Shown in pieces: positions 7,654 through 15,963 of a stretch of 34,656 bases of DNA; position 1 is the stretch's first letter, and every line of letters begins with the position of its first letter. A program made the translations under genes and the position numbers. The DNA comes from Alphaproteobacteria bacterium (lineage in GTDB: Bacteria > Pseudomonadota > Alphaproteobacteria > SMXQ01), in contig WHSO01000032.1 of NCBI GenBank assembly GCA_009380075.1, positions 1 through 34,656 of the forward strand, written 5' to 3'. The notes under the pieces were generated by a model that saw nothing but the letters and a program-made list of their open reading frames with translations, was not told the DNA's origin and searched no databases.

Positions 7654-8733
7654 TCAGGCCGTCGCTTGCGACGAGCGGCGGCATTCGAACAGCGTCCAGG
7701 TCAGGAGCGCGATGAGCACCATGGCGCCGGCCTGATGGGCAGCGCCGAGGGAGACCGGCACGACAAGGACGAGGGTGGTGATGCCGAGCGCCCCCTGGAG
7801 CAGCACCATCGCCGCCGAAGCCAGGGCAGCGGTTCGAGGTCGCCCTGCCGCCATTGAACGCGCCGCGCGCAGCCCGAGCCAGAGCACCGCAAACACGCTG
7901 GTGACGGCGAGGACGCGATGGTCGAACTGGACCATGGCGACGTTCTCGAACGGGTTGCGCCACACGGGGTCGAGCATGAGGAGGCCGTCGGGCACCAGTT
8001 GACCGTCCATCAGCGGGAAGGTGTTGTAGGTCATGCCGGCGTCGAGTCCGGCGACGAACCCGCCCGATGCCACGGTGACGAGGGCCAGCGTGAGCGCGAT
8101 CAGCGCCGGGCGCCGCAGGCCCGTCGCGCCGGAGGGTGTGAGCATCCGCCCCAGCACCATCCACAGCAGGATGAGGTAGATGGCCACGGCGATCATCAGA
8201 TGCGCGGTGAGTCGATAGGCGCTGACACTCGGGTTGTCGATCAGCCCCGACTGCACCATGATCCATCCCATGAGGCCTTGGGCGCCGCCGAGCAGCAGCA
8301 CGCCGCCGAGCTTCCAGGCCAGCGCGCCGCGCACCCGGCCGCGTACGACGAACCACGCGAGCGGCAGCGCGAAGGCGAGGCCGATCAGCCGTCCCCACAG
8401 GCGATGGAAATATTCGATCAGGAAGATCGCCTTGAACTCGGCCAGCGTCATGCCGTAGTTGATGCGCTGGTACTCGGGAAACTGCTTGTAGGCGTTGAAG
8501 GCGTCCATCCACGCCGCGTCCGACAGCGGCGGTATGGCGCCCATGATCGGGTTCCAGTCGACGATGGACAGGCCCGACTGGGTAAGGCGCGTCACGCCCC
8601 CGACGACGACCATGGCGAAGACCATGACGATGACCACGATCAGCCACACCGTCACCGCGTCGCACGCGGCAGCGCCTTCCGGGAGAGCGCGCCGGGGCGG
8701 TGCAGCGGACGTTTCGGCGATGGGGTCGGTCAT
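7654..8733 (-). CDS. ctaA: Heme A synthase (CtaA/Cox15)
   Basis: Heme A synthase oxidises the C8 methyl of heme O to a formyl group to make heme A for aa3-type cytochrome oxidases; it is an inner-membrane protein. The 359 residues contain about eight hydrophobic segments. Family signatures are GGVTRLTQSGLSIVDWNPI near residues 45-62, EYFHRLWGR with His110, TAHLM with His178, QFDHRVLA with His272 and GAAHQAGA with His333, the four histidines expected to bind heme. The ATG at 8731-8733 has AAGG about 9 nt upstream; an upstream extension to 8874 is not hydrophobic and has no such site. It is divergent from the siroheme reductase operon across 277 bp. Its presence implies an aerobic respiratory chain with heme A. 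Confidence 0.95.
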   Translation of the reverse strand: MTDPIAETSAAPPRRALPEGAAACDAVTVWLIVVIVMVFAMVVVGGVTRLTQSGLSIVDWNPIMGAIPPLSDAAWMDAFNAYKQFPEYQRINYGMTLAEFKAIFLIEYFHRLWGRLIGLAFALPLAWFVVRGRVRGALAWKLGGVLLLGGAQGLMGWIMVQSGLIDNPSVSAYRLTAHLMIAVAIYLILLWMVLGRMLTPSGATGLRRPALIALTLALVTVASGGFVAGLDAGMTYNTFPLMDGQLVPDGLLMLDPVWRNPFENVAMVQFDHRVLAVTSVFAVLWLGLRAARSMAAGRPRTAALASAAMVLLQGALGITTLVLVVPVSLGAAHQAGAMVLIALLTWTLFECRRSSQATA

Positions 8734-8907
8734 GGCGAGAGCCTTGCGATAATGGGGCCGCGGCAGGGCGGCGGGCATGGAAATCGCTGCGCTACGGGTG
8801 GTGACCCGTGTCATAAAGGAGGGCAGGGCGCCTTGCCAGCCCGAAAAGACGCCGTAGGCTTGGCGAATCGCCACCAGGGGAATCCCAGTCCAGACCCCGA
8901 AACCTCC

Positions 8908-8970
8908 TTGACAGAAGATGCTTTTACACTTACTTTTTGTGATACGAAATAAACAACTAATAAGAGTTGT
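8908..8970 (+). promoter_or_regulatory. Promoter and dyad operator upstream of the siroheme reductase operon
   Basis: In an AT-rich island, TTGACA at 8908-8913 is followed after 17 nt by TACTTT at 8931-8936, a perfect -35 with a weak -10. Downstream is an inverted repeat, ACAACT (8953-8958) and AGTTGT (8965-8970), separated by 6 nt. Its place just after the likely start site suits a repressor operator or a leader hairpin. The regulator is not encoded in the window. Confidence 0.4.
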
Positions 8971-9010
8971 AAATTAAACGGAGGACCGGCCCACGAGGTC
9001 GGCGATTGCC

Positions 9011-11191
9011 ATGTCCGAACTTCTGGAATCCACAGCCGGCGACAAGACACGTCGCAAGGAAGGCATCGGCGCCTTTTCCGGCGTGTCCGACGATGCCGAA
9101 CCGCTGGCGCGGCTGAGCGACGTTGCCGAGTTCCGCGCCGGCTACGCCAAGCTGAAGGCAGGCGAATGGGATGCCGGCAAATGGCAAGGCTACCGCCTGC
9201 GCTTCGGGGTCTACGGCCAGCTGCAGCCGGGCGTGCACATGATCCGCATCAAGATCCCGGGCGGCATCCTGCCCTTCGCGTGGGCGCGCCGGGTGGCCGA
9301 GGCCAACCGACGCTGGGCGGGCCAGCACATCCACATCTCGACCCGGCAGGACCTGCAGATCTATTTCGTCAAGCCCGACGACGTGGCCGACTGCCTCGAG
9401 TTCCTGGCGGAGGCCGGCATCACCACGCGCGAGGCCTGCGGCAATACACTCCGCAACATGACCTCGTGCCATCTCGCCGGCACCTGCCCGCGCGAACACG
9501 TCGATGCGGGCAAGGTCGCGGATCAACTGGCACGCGCCTGGATTCGCCATCCCCTGGCCCAGCACATGCCGCGCAAGTTCAAGGCCACCGTTTCGGGCTG
9601 CGAAACCGATTGCGCCTCGTCGCACATCCACGACCTGGGGCTGATCGCGACCCACAAGGACGGCCGGCCGGGCTTCAAGGTCTACGCCGGCGGTGGCACA
9701 GGCGGCCAGCCGGTGGCGGCGGCGCTGGTCGCCGATTTCGTCATCGAGGAGGACCTTCCCGCGGTGATCGAGGCGCTCCTGCGCGTCCACCAGCGCTATT
9801 CCAACCGGCGCAACCGCAACAAGGCGCGCATCAAGTTCGTCAACAAGCGCTTCGGCGCCGAGAAATTCCGCGCCCTGTTCGAGGAAGCTTTCGCCGAAGC
9901 CCGCAAGCTGCCGCAGCGGCCGTGGCACAAGCTCGACTGGCGCCACGGCGACGCCGACGCGCCCGAACCGGTGTCGCCGGGAGGCGTCGTCGCGTCCCAC
10001 GACGGGACGCAGTCGGTGGTACTGAACGAAGGCCTTGGCCTGTTTACGTCGGAGCAGTTCGAGGCGCTGGTCGACCTCGCCGAATCCGCGGACGCGCGCG
10101 AACTGCGCGTCACCCGCGACCAGAACCTCGCCATCGTCGGCCTCGAACCCGGTGTCGTCGCGGATGTCGTCGCGCGCGTGCGCGAGATGGGCTACGGCGT
10201 CGAAGACCATCCCGGCGACGTGCCGAACGTGGTGTCCTGCCCGGGCACCTCGACCTGCGGCATCGGTATCACCAATTCCCAGAGCTTCGGCGCCACCATC
10301 CAGGGCTTGGTCAAGGACTACGCCGCCAAGCCCAACGTGACGGTGAAGATTTCCGGCTGCCAGAATGGCTGCGGCCTGCATCACGTGTCGGATTTCGGCT
10401 TCCAGGGCATGGGTAAGAAGATCCAGGGACGCAACGCGCCCCATTACCAGATCTATATCGGCGGCGACGAGCGGCTCAACGGCCACACCGGGCTCACCGG
10501 TCCGGTGGTGCCCGCGCGGCTGGCCGAGGACGCGCTCAAGCTCATGCTCGACGGCTATGCGTTGGGCCGCGGGCCGGGCGAAAGCGTCCGCGACTGGGCG
10601 CTCCGTCTCGGCAAGAACGGCATCCGCGACCTGATCGCGCCGATCGCGGAACGCATCAACGCCGCCGATGAAGGCCTGTTCTACGACTTCGGCGAGGACT
10701 GGGAATTTTCCCCGCCGACGGGCCGCAGCCCCGAATGCGCCGCCGGCACGCTCGACGACGACCTGCAGAAAGACCTCGCCGACGACGCCCTGATCAACGT
10801 CGACCGCGCGCTCGGCACCGGCGCGCTCGATCTCGCCCGCCGGTTCGCCCGCACCGGCTTCCGCGCCGCGGCGCAACGGCTCCGCATCCATGCCGGCCTG
10901 CCGGGGGAAGAAGGCGACAGCGACGAACAGGTGACCTCAACCCTCCGTGCCGCCTTCGGCACCGATGCCGATATCATCGCCGGCCTCGAACGCATGGGTG
11001 CCGCTACCGGCGGCGAGGCGACGGTGGCGACCCTGCGCGAGGCGCTCGCCTACTGGATCGACCTCGCCGAAGAAGTCGTCGGCCGCCCGGTCGCCTTCGG
11101 CGGCTTCGACATGGGTGCGCTCGGCGATTCGCTGTCCGATTCGGGTGGCGTCGTCTCCAATCTCCTCAAGGGCGGGCCCGGCGGCAACTAG
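9011..11191 (+). CDS. Siroheme-[4Fe-4S] nitrite/sulfite reductase hemoprotein, 726 residues
   Basis: This cytoplasmic enzyme should carry out a six-electron reduction of sulfite or nitrite at a siroheme bridged to a [4Fe-4S] cluster. It has the usual two-fold layout: ferredoxin-like half-domain (about 58-125), siroheme domain (about 140-295), a second half-domain (about 330-400) and a second siroheme domain (about 405-545). The second domain has the expected Cys410-x5-Cys416 and Cys450-x3-Cys454 (CPGTSTC, CQNGC). The first domain also has a full quartet, Cys153-x5-Cys159 and Cys197-x3-Cys201, where assimilatory reductases of this architecture have usually lost it. A C-terminal extension of about 180 residues is not recognised. 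Sulfite versus nitrite cannot be decided. The ATG at 9011 has only a distant GAGG (14 nt). The siroheme synthase gene begins 4 nt after the stop. Confidence 0.9.
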   Translation: MSELLESTAGDKTRRKEGIGAFSGVSDDAEPLARLSDVAEFRAGYAKLKAGEWDAGKWQGYRLRFGVYGQLQPGVHMIRIKIPGGILPFAWARRVAEANRRWAGQHIHISTRQDLQIYFVKPDDVADCLEFLAEAGITTREACGNTLRNMTSCHLAGTCPREHVDAGKVADQLARAWIRHPLAQHMPRKFKATVSGCETDCASSHIHDLGLIATHKDGRPGFKVYAGGGTGGQPVAAALVADFVIEEDLPAVIEALLRVHQRYSNRRNRNKARIKFVNKRFGAEKFRALFEEAFAEARKLPQRPWHKLDWRHGDADAPEPVSPGGVVASHDGTQSVVLNEGLGLFTSEQFEALVDLAESADARELRVTRDQNLAIVGLEPGVVADVVARVREMGYGVEDHPGDVPNVVSCPGTSTCGIGITNSQSFGATIQGLVKDYAAKPNVTVKISGCQNGCGLHHVSDFGFQGMGKKIQGRNAPHYQIYIGGDERLNGHTGLTGPVVPARLAEDALKLMLDGYALGRGPGESVRDWALRLGKNGIRDLIAPIAERINAADEGLFYDFGEDWEFSPPTGRSPECAAGTLDDDLQKDLADDALINVDRALGTGALDLARRFARTGFRAAAQRLRIHAGLPGEEGDSDEQVTSTLRAAFGTDADIIAGLERMGAATGGEATVATLREALAYWIDLAEEVVGRPVAFGGFDMGALGDSLSDSGGVVSNLLKGGPGGN

Positions 11192-11195
11192 CTCC

Positions 11196-11753
11196 ATGTA
11201 TCCGGTCGTCTTCCCGCCTGCGGGGCTCGACGTCTTGCTCGCGGGGGCGGGGGAGGCGGCGGCGCGCCGCCTCGACGGGCTCGATGCCGCGGGCGCGACC
11301 GTCCGTGTCTTCTGCCCTCAGGGCGACGACGCACTTGCCCGCGCGGCCGGCGCCCGCCTTACGGCGCGGTTGCCGGAGGCGGCCGACCTTGCCGGCGCAA
11401 GGCTGATGCTGGTGGCCGGGCTCGACGACGAAGTTTCCGCCCATCTTGCCGCGCTGGCACGGGGCGCGGGCATCCCGGTCAATGTCGAGGACCGGCTGGC
11501 GCTCTGCGATTTCCACGTGCCCGCGGTGGTACGCCGGGGCGACCTCTTGCTCACGGTCTCGACCGGGGGCACGGCACCGGGCCTCGCCGCGCGCCTGCGT
11601 CAGCGGCTCGAACGCCTGTTCGGGCCCGAATGGGGCGAGCGCCTGGCGGCGCTGGCCCGCGCACGTGCGGCGTGGAAGGCCGATGGCGCCGACATGGCCG
11701 CCCTCCGCCGGCGCACGCGGGAATGGTTGGACCGGCAGGGTTGGTTCGATTAA
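11196..11753 (+). CDS. Precorrin-2 dehydrogenase/sirohydrochlorin ferrochelatase (Met8/CysG N-domain type)
   Basis: This 185-residue protein performs the last steps of siroheme synthesis: NAD-dependent oxidation of precorrin-2 and usually iron insertion. Evidence is the dinucleotide-binding start DVLLAGAGEAAARRLDGL, the NVEDRLALCDFHVPAVVRRG block with the conserved catalytic Asp of the NVxD motif, and LLLTVSTGGTAPGLAARLRQRL near residues 110-130. It corresponds to the amino-terminal third of E. coli CysG; the uroporphyrinogen methyltransferase part is absent and must come from elsewhere. Its start is 4 nt after the siroheme reductase stop, so the two are almost certainly co-translated. It supplies the cofactor for its neighbour. 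I leave the symbol blank because such stand-alone proteins are variously named. Confidence 0.9.
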   Translation: MYPVVFPPAGLDVLLAGAGEAAARRLDGLDAAGATVRVFCPQGDDALARAAGARLTARLPEAADLAGARLMLVAGLDDEVSAHLAALARGAGIPVNVEDRLALCDFHVPAVVRRGDLLLTVSTGGTAPGLAARLRQRLERLFGPEWGERLAALARARAAWKADGADMAALRRRTREWLDRQGWFD

Positions 11754-11855
11754 AACACCCGCACCCGGCGCCCCTGCGGACAGACCCATCGAAATTGCGC
11801 CCCTTTTCCCGGGTTTGCGCCCGGCCCGTGAGTAGCCTGAACAGCGGACCCTTTG

Positions 11856-14800
11856 ATGACGGAACTCGATCTCGGCTTCGGCCTCGCCCTTGAAGACCTT
11901 TACGCCGACGCCGGGCTTGCACGCCTCGACGGCGCCTTCGCCGACGACCTCAAATCCGCCGATACCGAGCTCTATAACCGCCTGATGGCCGGGCGCGCCG
12001 CCGCCGCGCTCGGCGCGGCTAACTCGGAGAAAGGCGGCTCCGCCGCCGCGACCGGGGTCGATGGCGCCAAGGCGCTTACCGACCTCGAGGAATCGCAGCT
12101 TCTCATCGACCTCGGTCCCCAGGTCGAGGACTTCATCGGCCGGTTGTTCGGCATCACCGCGGATATCGCCGCCCTGCATGACCGCCACACGGAACTGGCG
12201 CCGCTCTACCGGGTCAAGCGCCTGTTCGTGCAGCGCCGCGCCGTCCGCAAGCACAAGCCCGAGGCGGCGGAGACCCTCGACGGACCGACCATGGAAGTGC
12301 GCCTGACCAAGATGATCGGCCCGTTCTCGGAACTCGCCTTCGCCCGCGCGGTGGAAGGCTGGCTCGCCGACGAAGAAACGAACAAGGACGCGCTGGCCCT
12401 GGCCGAGGACTTCGCCGCCTGGGCGACGCTGTCGTCCATGGGCCGCGCGCGCTTCGGTGCCGGCGTGCTGTTCCAGGTGCCGCGCAAGCTCGATCCGCTT
12501 CACCTCGTGCCGGTCGAAACCGAGGTGCGCGACGGCGTGCGCATGCTCCGCCTCGAATCGCATCACGCGTTGCGCCGCCGCGAGGGCTTCGCGCTCACCG
12601 ACCCGGGCATGGACCTCACCCACGCGCTCGACGCCGCCAGCTACTGCATCTTCTGCCACAACCAGGGCAAGGACAGCTGCGCCAAGGGGCTGGTGGACCG
12701 CAAGGCGGGCGGCTTCGCCAAATCGCCTTTCGGCGTGGCGCTCGCCGGTTGCCCGCTGGAAGAGAAGATCTCCGAGCTCAATACGCTGAAGTCCGACGGC
12801 CTCACGGTGGCGGCGCTCGCCGTCGTCGTCGTCGACAACCCCATGGTCGCGGCGACGGGACACCGCATCTGCAATGACTGCATGAAGTCGTGCATCTACC
12901 AGAAGCAGGAGCCAGTCAACATCCCCCAGGTCGAGACCCGGGCCCTCAAGGACGTGCTCGATCTGCCCTGGGGGTTCGAGATCTACGGCCTGCTCACGCG
13001 CTGGAACCCGATGAACCTCGTCCGCCCGGTGCCGAAACCCGCCTCGGGCTACAAGGTGCTGGTGGTCGGCCTCGGCCCCGCCGGGTTCACGCTCGCCCAC
13101 CACCTGATGAACGACGGCCACGCGGTGGTGGCGGTGGACGGCCTCAAGATCGAGCCGCTGCCCGCCGACATCGCCGGCGTCGCGCTCGACGGCACGCGGG
13201 AGCCGTTCGTGCCGGTGCGTGACGTGGCGACGCTGTACGAGGTCCTCGACGACCGCGTCATGGCCGGCTTCGGCGGCGTCGCCGAATACGGTATCACCGT
13301 GCGCTGGAACAAGAACTTCCTCAAGCTCATCCGCCTGCTGCTGGAACGGCGCGACCGCTTCGCCATGTTCGGCGGCGTGCGCTTCGGCGGCACACTGACG
13401 CCGGAAGGCGCCTTCGCCGCCGGCTTCGACCACATCGCGCTGGCGGCGGGGGCGGGCAGGCCGACCATCCTCGGCATGAAGAACGGGCTCGCCCGCGGCG
13501 TGCGCGCGGCATCGGATTTCCTGATGGCCCTACAGTTGACGGGTGCCGCCAAGGAAACCTCCATCGCTAACCTGCAGGTACGCCTGCCGGTGGTGGTGGT
13601 CGGCGGCGGGCTGACCGCCATCGATACCGCGACCGAGGCCCTCGCCTATTACCCGGTGCAGGTGGAGAAGTTCCTCGCCCGCTACGAGGCGCTCGCGGCG
13701 GAAAAGGGCGATGTTGCCGTGCGCCGACCGTGGAGCAAGGAAGAGGCGCAGATCGCCGACGAATTCATCGCCCACGCCCGCGCCATCCGGGCCGAGCGCG
13801 CGAAAGCCGCCAGGGAAGGCTGCGCGCCCGACATCGTCAAGCTGCTCAAGAGCTGGGGCGGCTCGACCATCGCCTACCGCCGTTTCATGGCCGAAAGCCC
13901 GTCCTACACCCTCAACCACGAGGAGGTGGAAAAGGCGCTGGAGGAGGGCATCTCCTTTGCCGAGGGCCTGTCGCCGGTGGATGTCGATCTCGATTCCTTC
14001 GGCCACGCGCGGGCGCTCACCCTCGCCGTCATGGGCCAGGACGACGGCGGGCGGCTGGTCGACACCGGCGAGGTGGTGAGCCTGCCGGCGCGCACCGTGC
14101 TGGTGGCGGCGGGCACCCAGCCCAACACCGTGCTGGCGCGCGAAACCGAGGGCCTGTTCCAGCTCCACGGCAAGTGGTTCACCACCCTGGACGAGCACGG
14201 CAACCCCGCCGAGCCCGAGTTTTCGGCCAAGCCCAAGGCCGTCAACATCCTTGCCGCGGTCGAGGCGGACGGCCGCGCCATCTCTTTCTTCGGCGACCTG
14301 CATCCGTCGTTCGCCGGCAACGTGGTCAAGGCCATGGGCTCGGCCAAGCAGGGCTATCCCGTGGTGTCCCGGGTGCTTGCGCGGCAGCCGCCGACCGGCG
14401 TTTCGGCCGCGGACCTGTTCGAAACGATGCGCCGCGACCTGATCGCCACGGTGGTCGAGGTCAACCGCCTGACCCCCACCATCGTGGAGGTGGTGGTGCG
14501 CGCGCCCGCCGCCGTCCGCGCCTTCCACCCGGGCCAGTTCTATCGCCTGCAGAACTACGAGGTCCTGGCGCCCCGCACCGACGATACGGTGCTGGCGATG
14601 GAGGGCCTGGCCATGACCGGCGCCTGGGTCGACCGCGAGCAGGGCCTCGTCGCCGTCATCGTGCTCGAGATGGGCGGGTCCAGCGACCTCTGCGCGCTGT
14701 TGCGGCCGGGCGAGCGGGTGGTGCTCATGGGCCCGACCGGCACGCCGACGGAGATCCCGGCGGGGGAGACGGTGCTGCTTGCCGGCGGCGGGCTCGGCAA

Positions 14801-15422
14801 TGCCGTGCTGTTCTCGGTCGGCCAGGCGATGCGCAAGGCGGGATCGAAGGTGCTCTACTTCGCCGGCTACAAGGCGATCCAGGACCGCTACAAGGTTGAG
14901 GAGATCGAGGCCGCCGCCGACGTCATCGTCTGGTGCTGCGACGAAACGCCCGGCTTCACGCCGGCCCGCCCCCAGGACAGGGCCTTCGTCGGCAACATCG
15001 TCGAGGCCATCGCCGCCTACGGCCGCGGCGACCTCGGCGTGCCGGCCATCGCGCTCGATACCATCGACCGCGTCGTCACCATCGGCTCGGATGCGATGAT
15101 GGCGGCCGTCGGCCGTGCCCGCCATACGGTGCTCAAGGACCTGCTGGCCCCCGGCCATACCGCCGTCGCGTCGATCAACTCGCCCATGCAGTGCATGATG
15201 AAGGAAATCTGCGCCCAGTGCCTGCAGCCCCACGTCGATCCCGCGACCGGCGAGGCGACGGTGGTGTTCTCCTGCTTCAACCAGGACCAGCCGCTGGATG
15301 TGGTGGATTTCGACGCGCTGCGCGAACGGCTCGGCCAGAACCGGGTGCAAGAGAAGCTCACCGCCCAGTGGATCGACCACTGCCTCAAGCAACTCAACCT
15401 GCGCGACAAGGCCGCGAGCTAG
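11856..15422 (+). CDS. Giant flavo-iron-sulfur oxidoreductase: helical domain + NfnL/GltD-like + NfnS/PyrK-like fusion
   Basis: The 1188 residues divide into: a helical N-terminal domain of about 255 residues that I do not recognise; a two-cluster Fe-S domain with Cys264-x2-Cys267, Cys275, Cys299 (GCPLEEKISELN) and Cys339-x2-Cys342-x3-Cys346 followed by a PVNIPQVE segment, as in GltD, NfnL and dihydropyrimidine dehydrogenase; an FAD/NAD(P) domain starting VLVVGLGPAGFTLAHHL near 402; and from about 861 a ferredoxin-reductase-like module with HPGQFYRLQNYE, LLAGGGLGNAVLF and a PyrK-type [2Fe-2S] motif Cys1113-x5-Cys1119-x2-Cys1122-x17-Cys1140. The order matches the two subunits of Nfn transhydrogenase joined end to end. 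Position 102 nt after the siroheme synthase suggests it delivers NAD(P)H electrons to the reductase. The start is ATG 11856; TTG just before it is less likely. Function is inferred from context. Confidence 0.85.
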   Translation: MTELDLGFGLALEDLYADAGLARLDGAFADDLKSADTELYNRLMAGRAAAALGAANSEKGGSAAATGVDGAKALTDLEESQLLIDLGPQVEDFIGRLFGITADIAALHDRHTELAPLYRVKRLFVQRRAVRKHKPEAAETLDGPTMEVRLTKMIGPFSELAFARAVEGWLADEETNKDALALAEDFAAWATLSSMGRARFGAGVLFQVPRKLDPLHLVPVETEVRDGVRMLRLESHHALRRREGFALTDPGMDLTHALDAASYCIFCHNQGKDSCAKGLVDRKAGGFAKSPFGVALAGCPLEEKISELNTLKSDGLTVAALAVVVVDNPMVAATGHRICNDCMKSCIYQKQEPVNIPQVETRALKDVLDLPWGFEIYGLLTRWNPMNLVRPVPKPASGYKVLVVGLGPAGFTLAHHLMNDGHAVVAVDGLKIEPLPADIAGVALDGTREPFVPVRDVATLYEVLDDRVMAGFGGVAEYGITVRWNKNFLKLIRLLLERRDRFAMFGGVRFGGTLTPEGAFAAGFDHIALAAGAGRPTILGMKNGLARGVRAASDFLMALQLTGAAKETSIANLQVRLPVVVVGGGLTAIDTATEALAYYPVQVEKFLARYEALAAEKGDVAVRRPWSKEEAQIADEFIAHARAIRAERAKAAREGCAPDIVKLLKSWGGSTIAYRRFMAESPSYTLNHEEVEKALEEGISFAEGLSPVDVDLDSFGHARALTLAVMGQDDGGRLVDTGEVVSLPARTVLVAAGTQPNTVLARETEGLFQLHGKWFTTLDEHGNPAEPEFSAKPKAVNILAAVEADGRAISFFGDLHPSFAGNVVKAMGSAKQGYPVVSRVLARQPPTGVSAADLFETMRRDLIATVVEVNRLTPTIVEVVVRAPAAVRAFHPGQFYRLQNYEVLAPRTDDTVLAMEGLAMTGAWVDREQGLVAVIVLEMGGSSDLCALLRPGERVVLMGPTGTPTEIPAGETVLLAGGGLGNAVLFSVGQAMRKAGSKVLYFAGYKAIQDRYKVEEIEAAADVIVWCCDETPGFTPARPQDRAFVGNIVEAIAAYGRGDLGVPAIALDTIDRVVTIGSDAMMAAVGRARHTVLKDLLAPGHTAVASINSPMQCMMKEICAQCLQPHVDPATGEATVVFSCFNQDQPLDVVDFDALRERLGQNRVQEKLTAQWIDHCLKQLNLRDKAAS

Positions 15423-15457
15423 GGACCCCTCCTGACGGTAGGCCGAGCCTGAATGCT

Positions 15458-15526
15458 GAACCCCGCCGGCACGGTGGCGCGGCGGGGTTCGGGGCATCTG
15501 CCCTTTAGTCCGGTCGGAACCGGACT
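15458..15526 (+). terminator. Tandem hairpins after the siroheme reductase operon
   Basis: Two perfect inverted repeats follow the last gene: an 11-bp stem GAACCCCGCCG/CGGCGGGGTTC (15458-15468 with 15480-15490) and an 8-bp stem AGTCCGGT/ACCGGACT (15507-15514 with 15519-15526, 4-nt loop). Neither is followed by a long T run, so they may act as hairpin stops, processing barriers or weak terminators. Confidence 0.45.
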
Positions 15527-15963
15527 TGAAATCGGGAGGCGGGAAACGCCGTCCCGCTATCAGGTTTGTCATGTGTGGGCGGCAGGGCCACCGCATGGTC
15601 TTCAGGGGCGACCCGGCCGTGATCCCCTGGCATCAGGCGAGAGGATCGCTATGGCTGAATGGGTGGAACGTCGGTGGTCATTGCACCCTCCCTGCTGGTT
15701 GACACGGATGTCGGTCGGCTGCCGATGATGGGCCTGGTCCCGTCGGTGGGCTGTGGCGCGGCCTGTGCTCCAGGGAAGCCGGGCCATGGCGCGTTCCGGC
15801 GTTTCCGCCAGCGGGGGAAGATCCCTTCGCGCCGCCCTTCATCGACCGACATGGAAAGCCTAACGCCGTCGAAAATGCGAATCAAGGGCGTGGCCTGGGA
15901 TTCTTTTCCGATGCGGAAAACGCACGCGAGATCGCGCCTGCGTCGGGTGTGTCGGCGAAGCTG
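15527..15963. other. Gene-free stretch between converging units
   Basis: I see no convincing gene in these 437 bp. Open frames exist on both strands (for example 15649-15885 minus) but none has a ribosome binding site together with a recognisable protein. A perfect inverted repeat TTTTCCG-ATG-CGGAAAA lies at 15904-15920, about 45 nt past the stop of the DUF6524-like gene, and could help end that transcript. GC content is a little lower near the right end. Confidence 0.5.

Noticed and set aside
8957-10891. 644-codon open frame antisense to the siroheme reductase gene
   Set aside because: The plus-strand frame carries exact cofactor motifs; the antisense frame has none and low-complexity composition.
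11166-15596. Long antisense open frames opposite the siroheme synthase and the 1188-residue gene
   Set aside because: Composition typical of antisense shadows, no ribosome binding sites and no recognisable folds.
15649-15885. 78-codon minus-strand frame in the 15.5-16.0 kb gap
   Set aside because: No ribosome binding site, no hydrophobic segment or known motif, and the sequence looks like ordinary non-coding GC-rich DNA.
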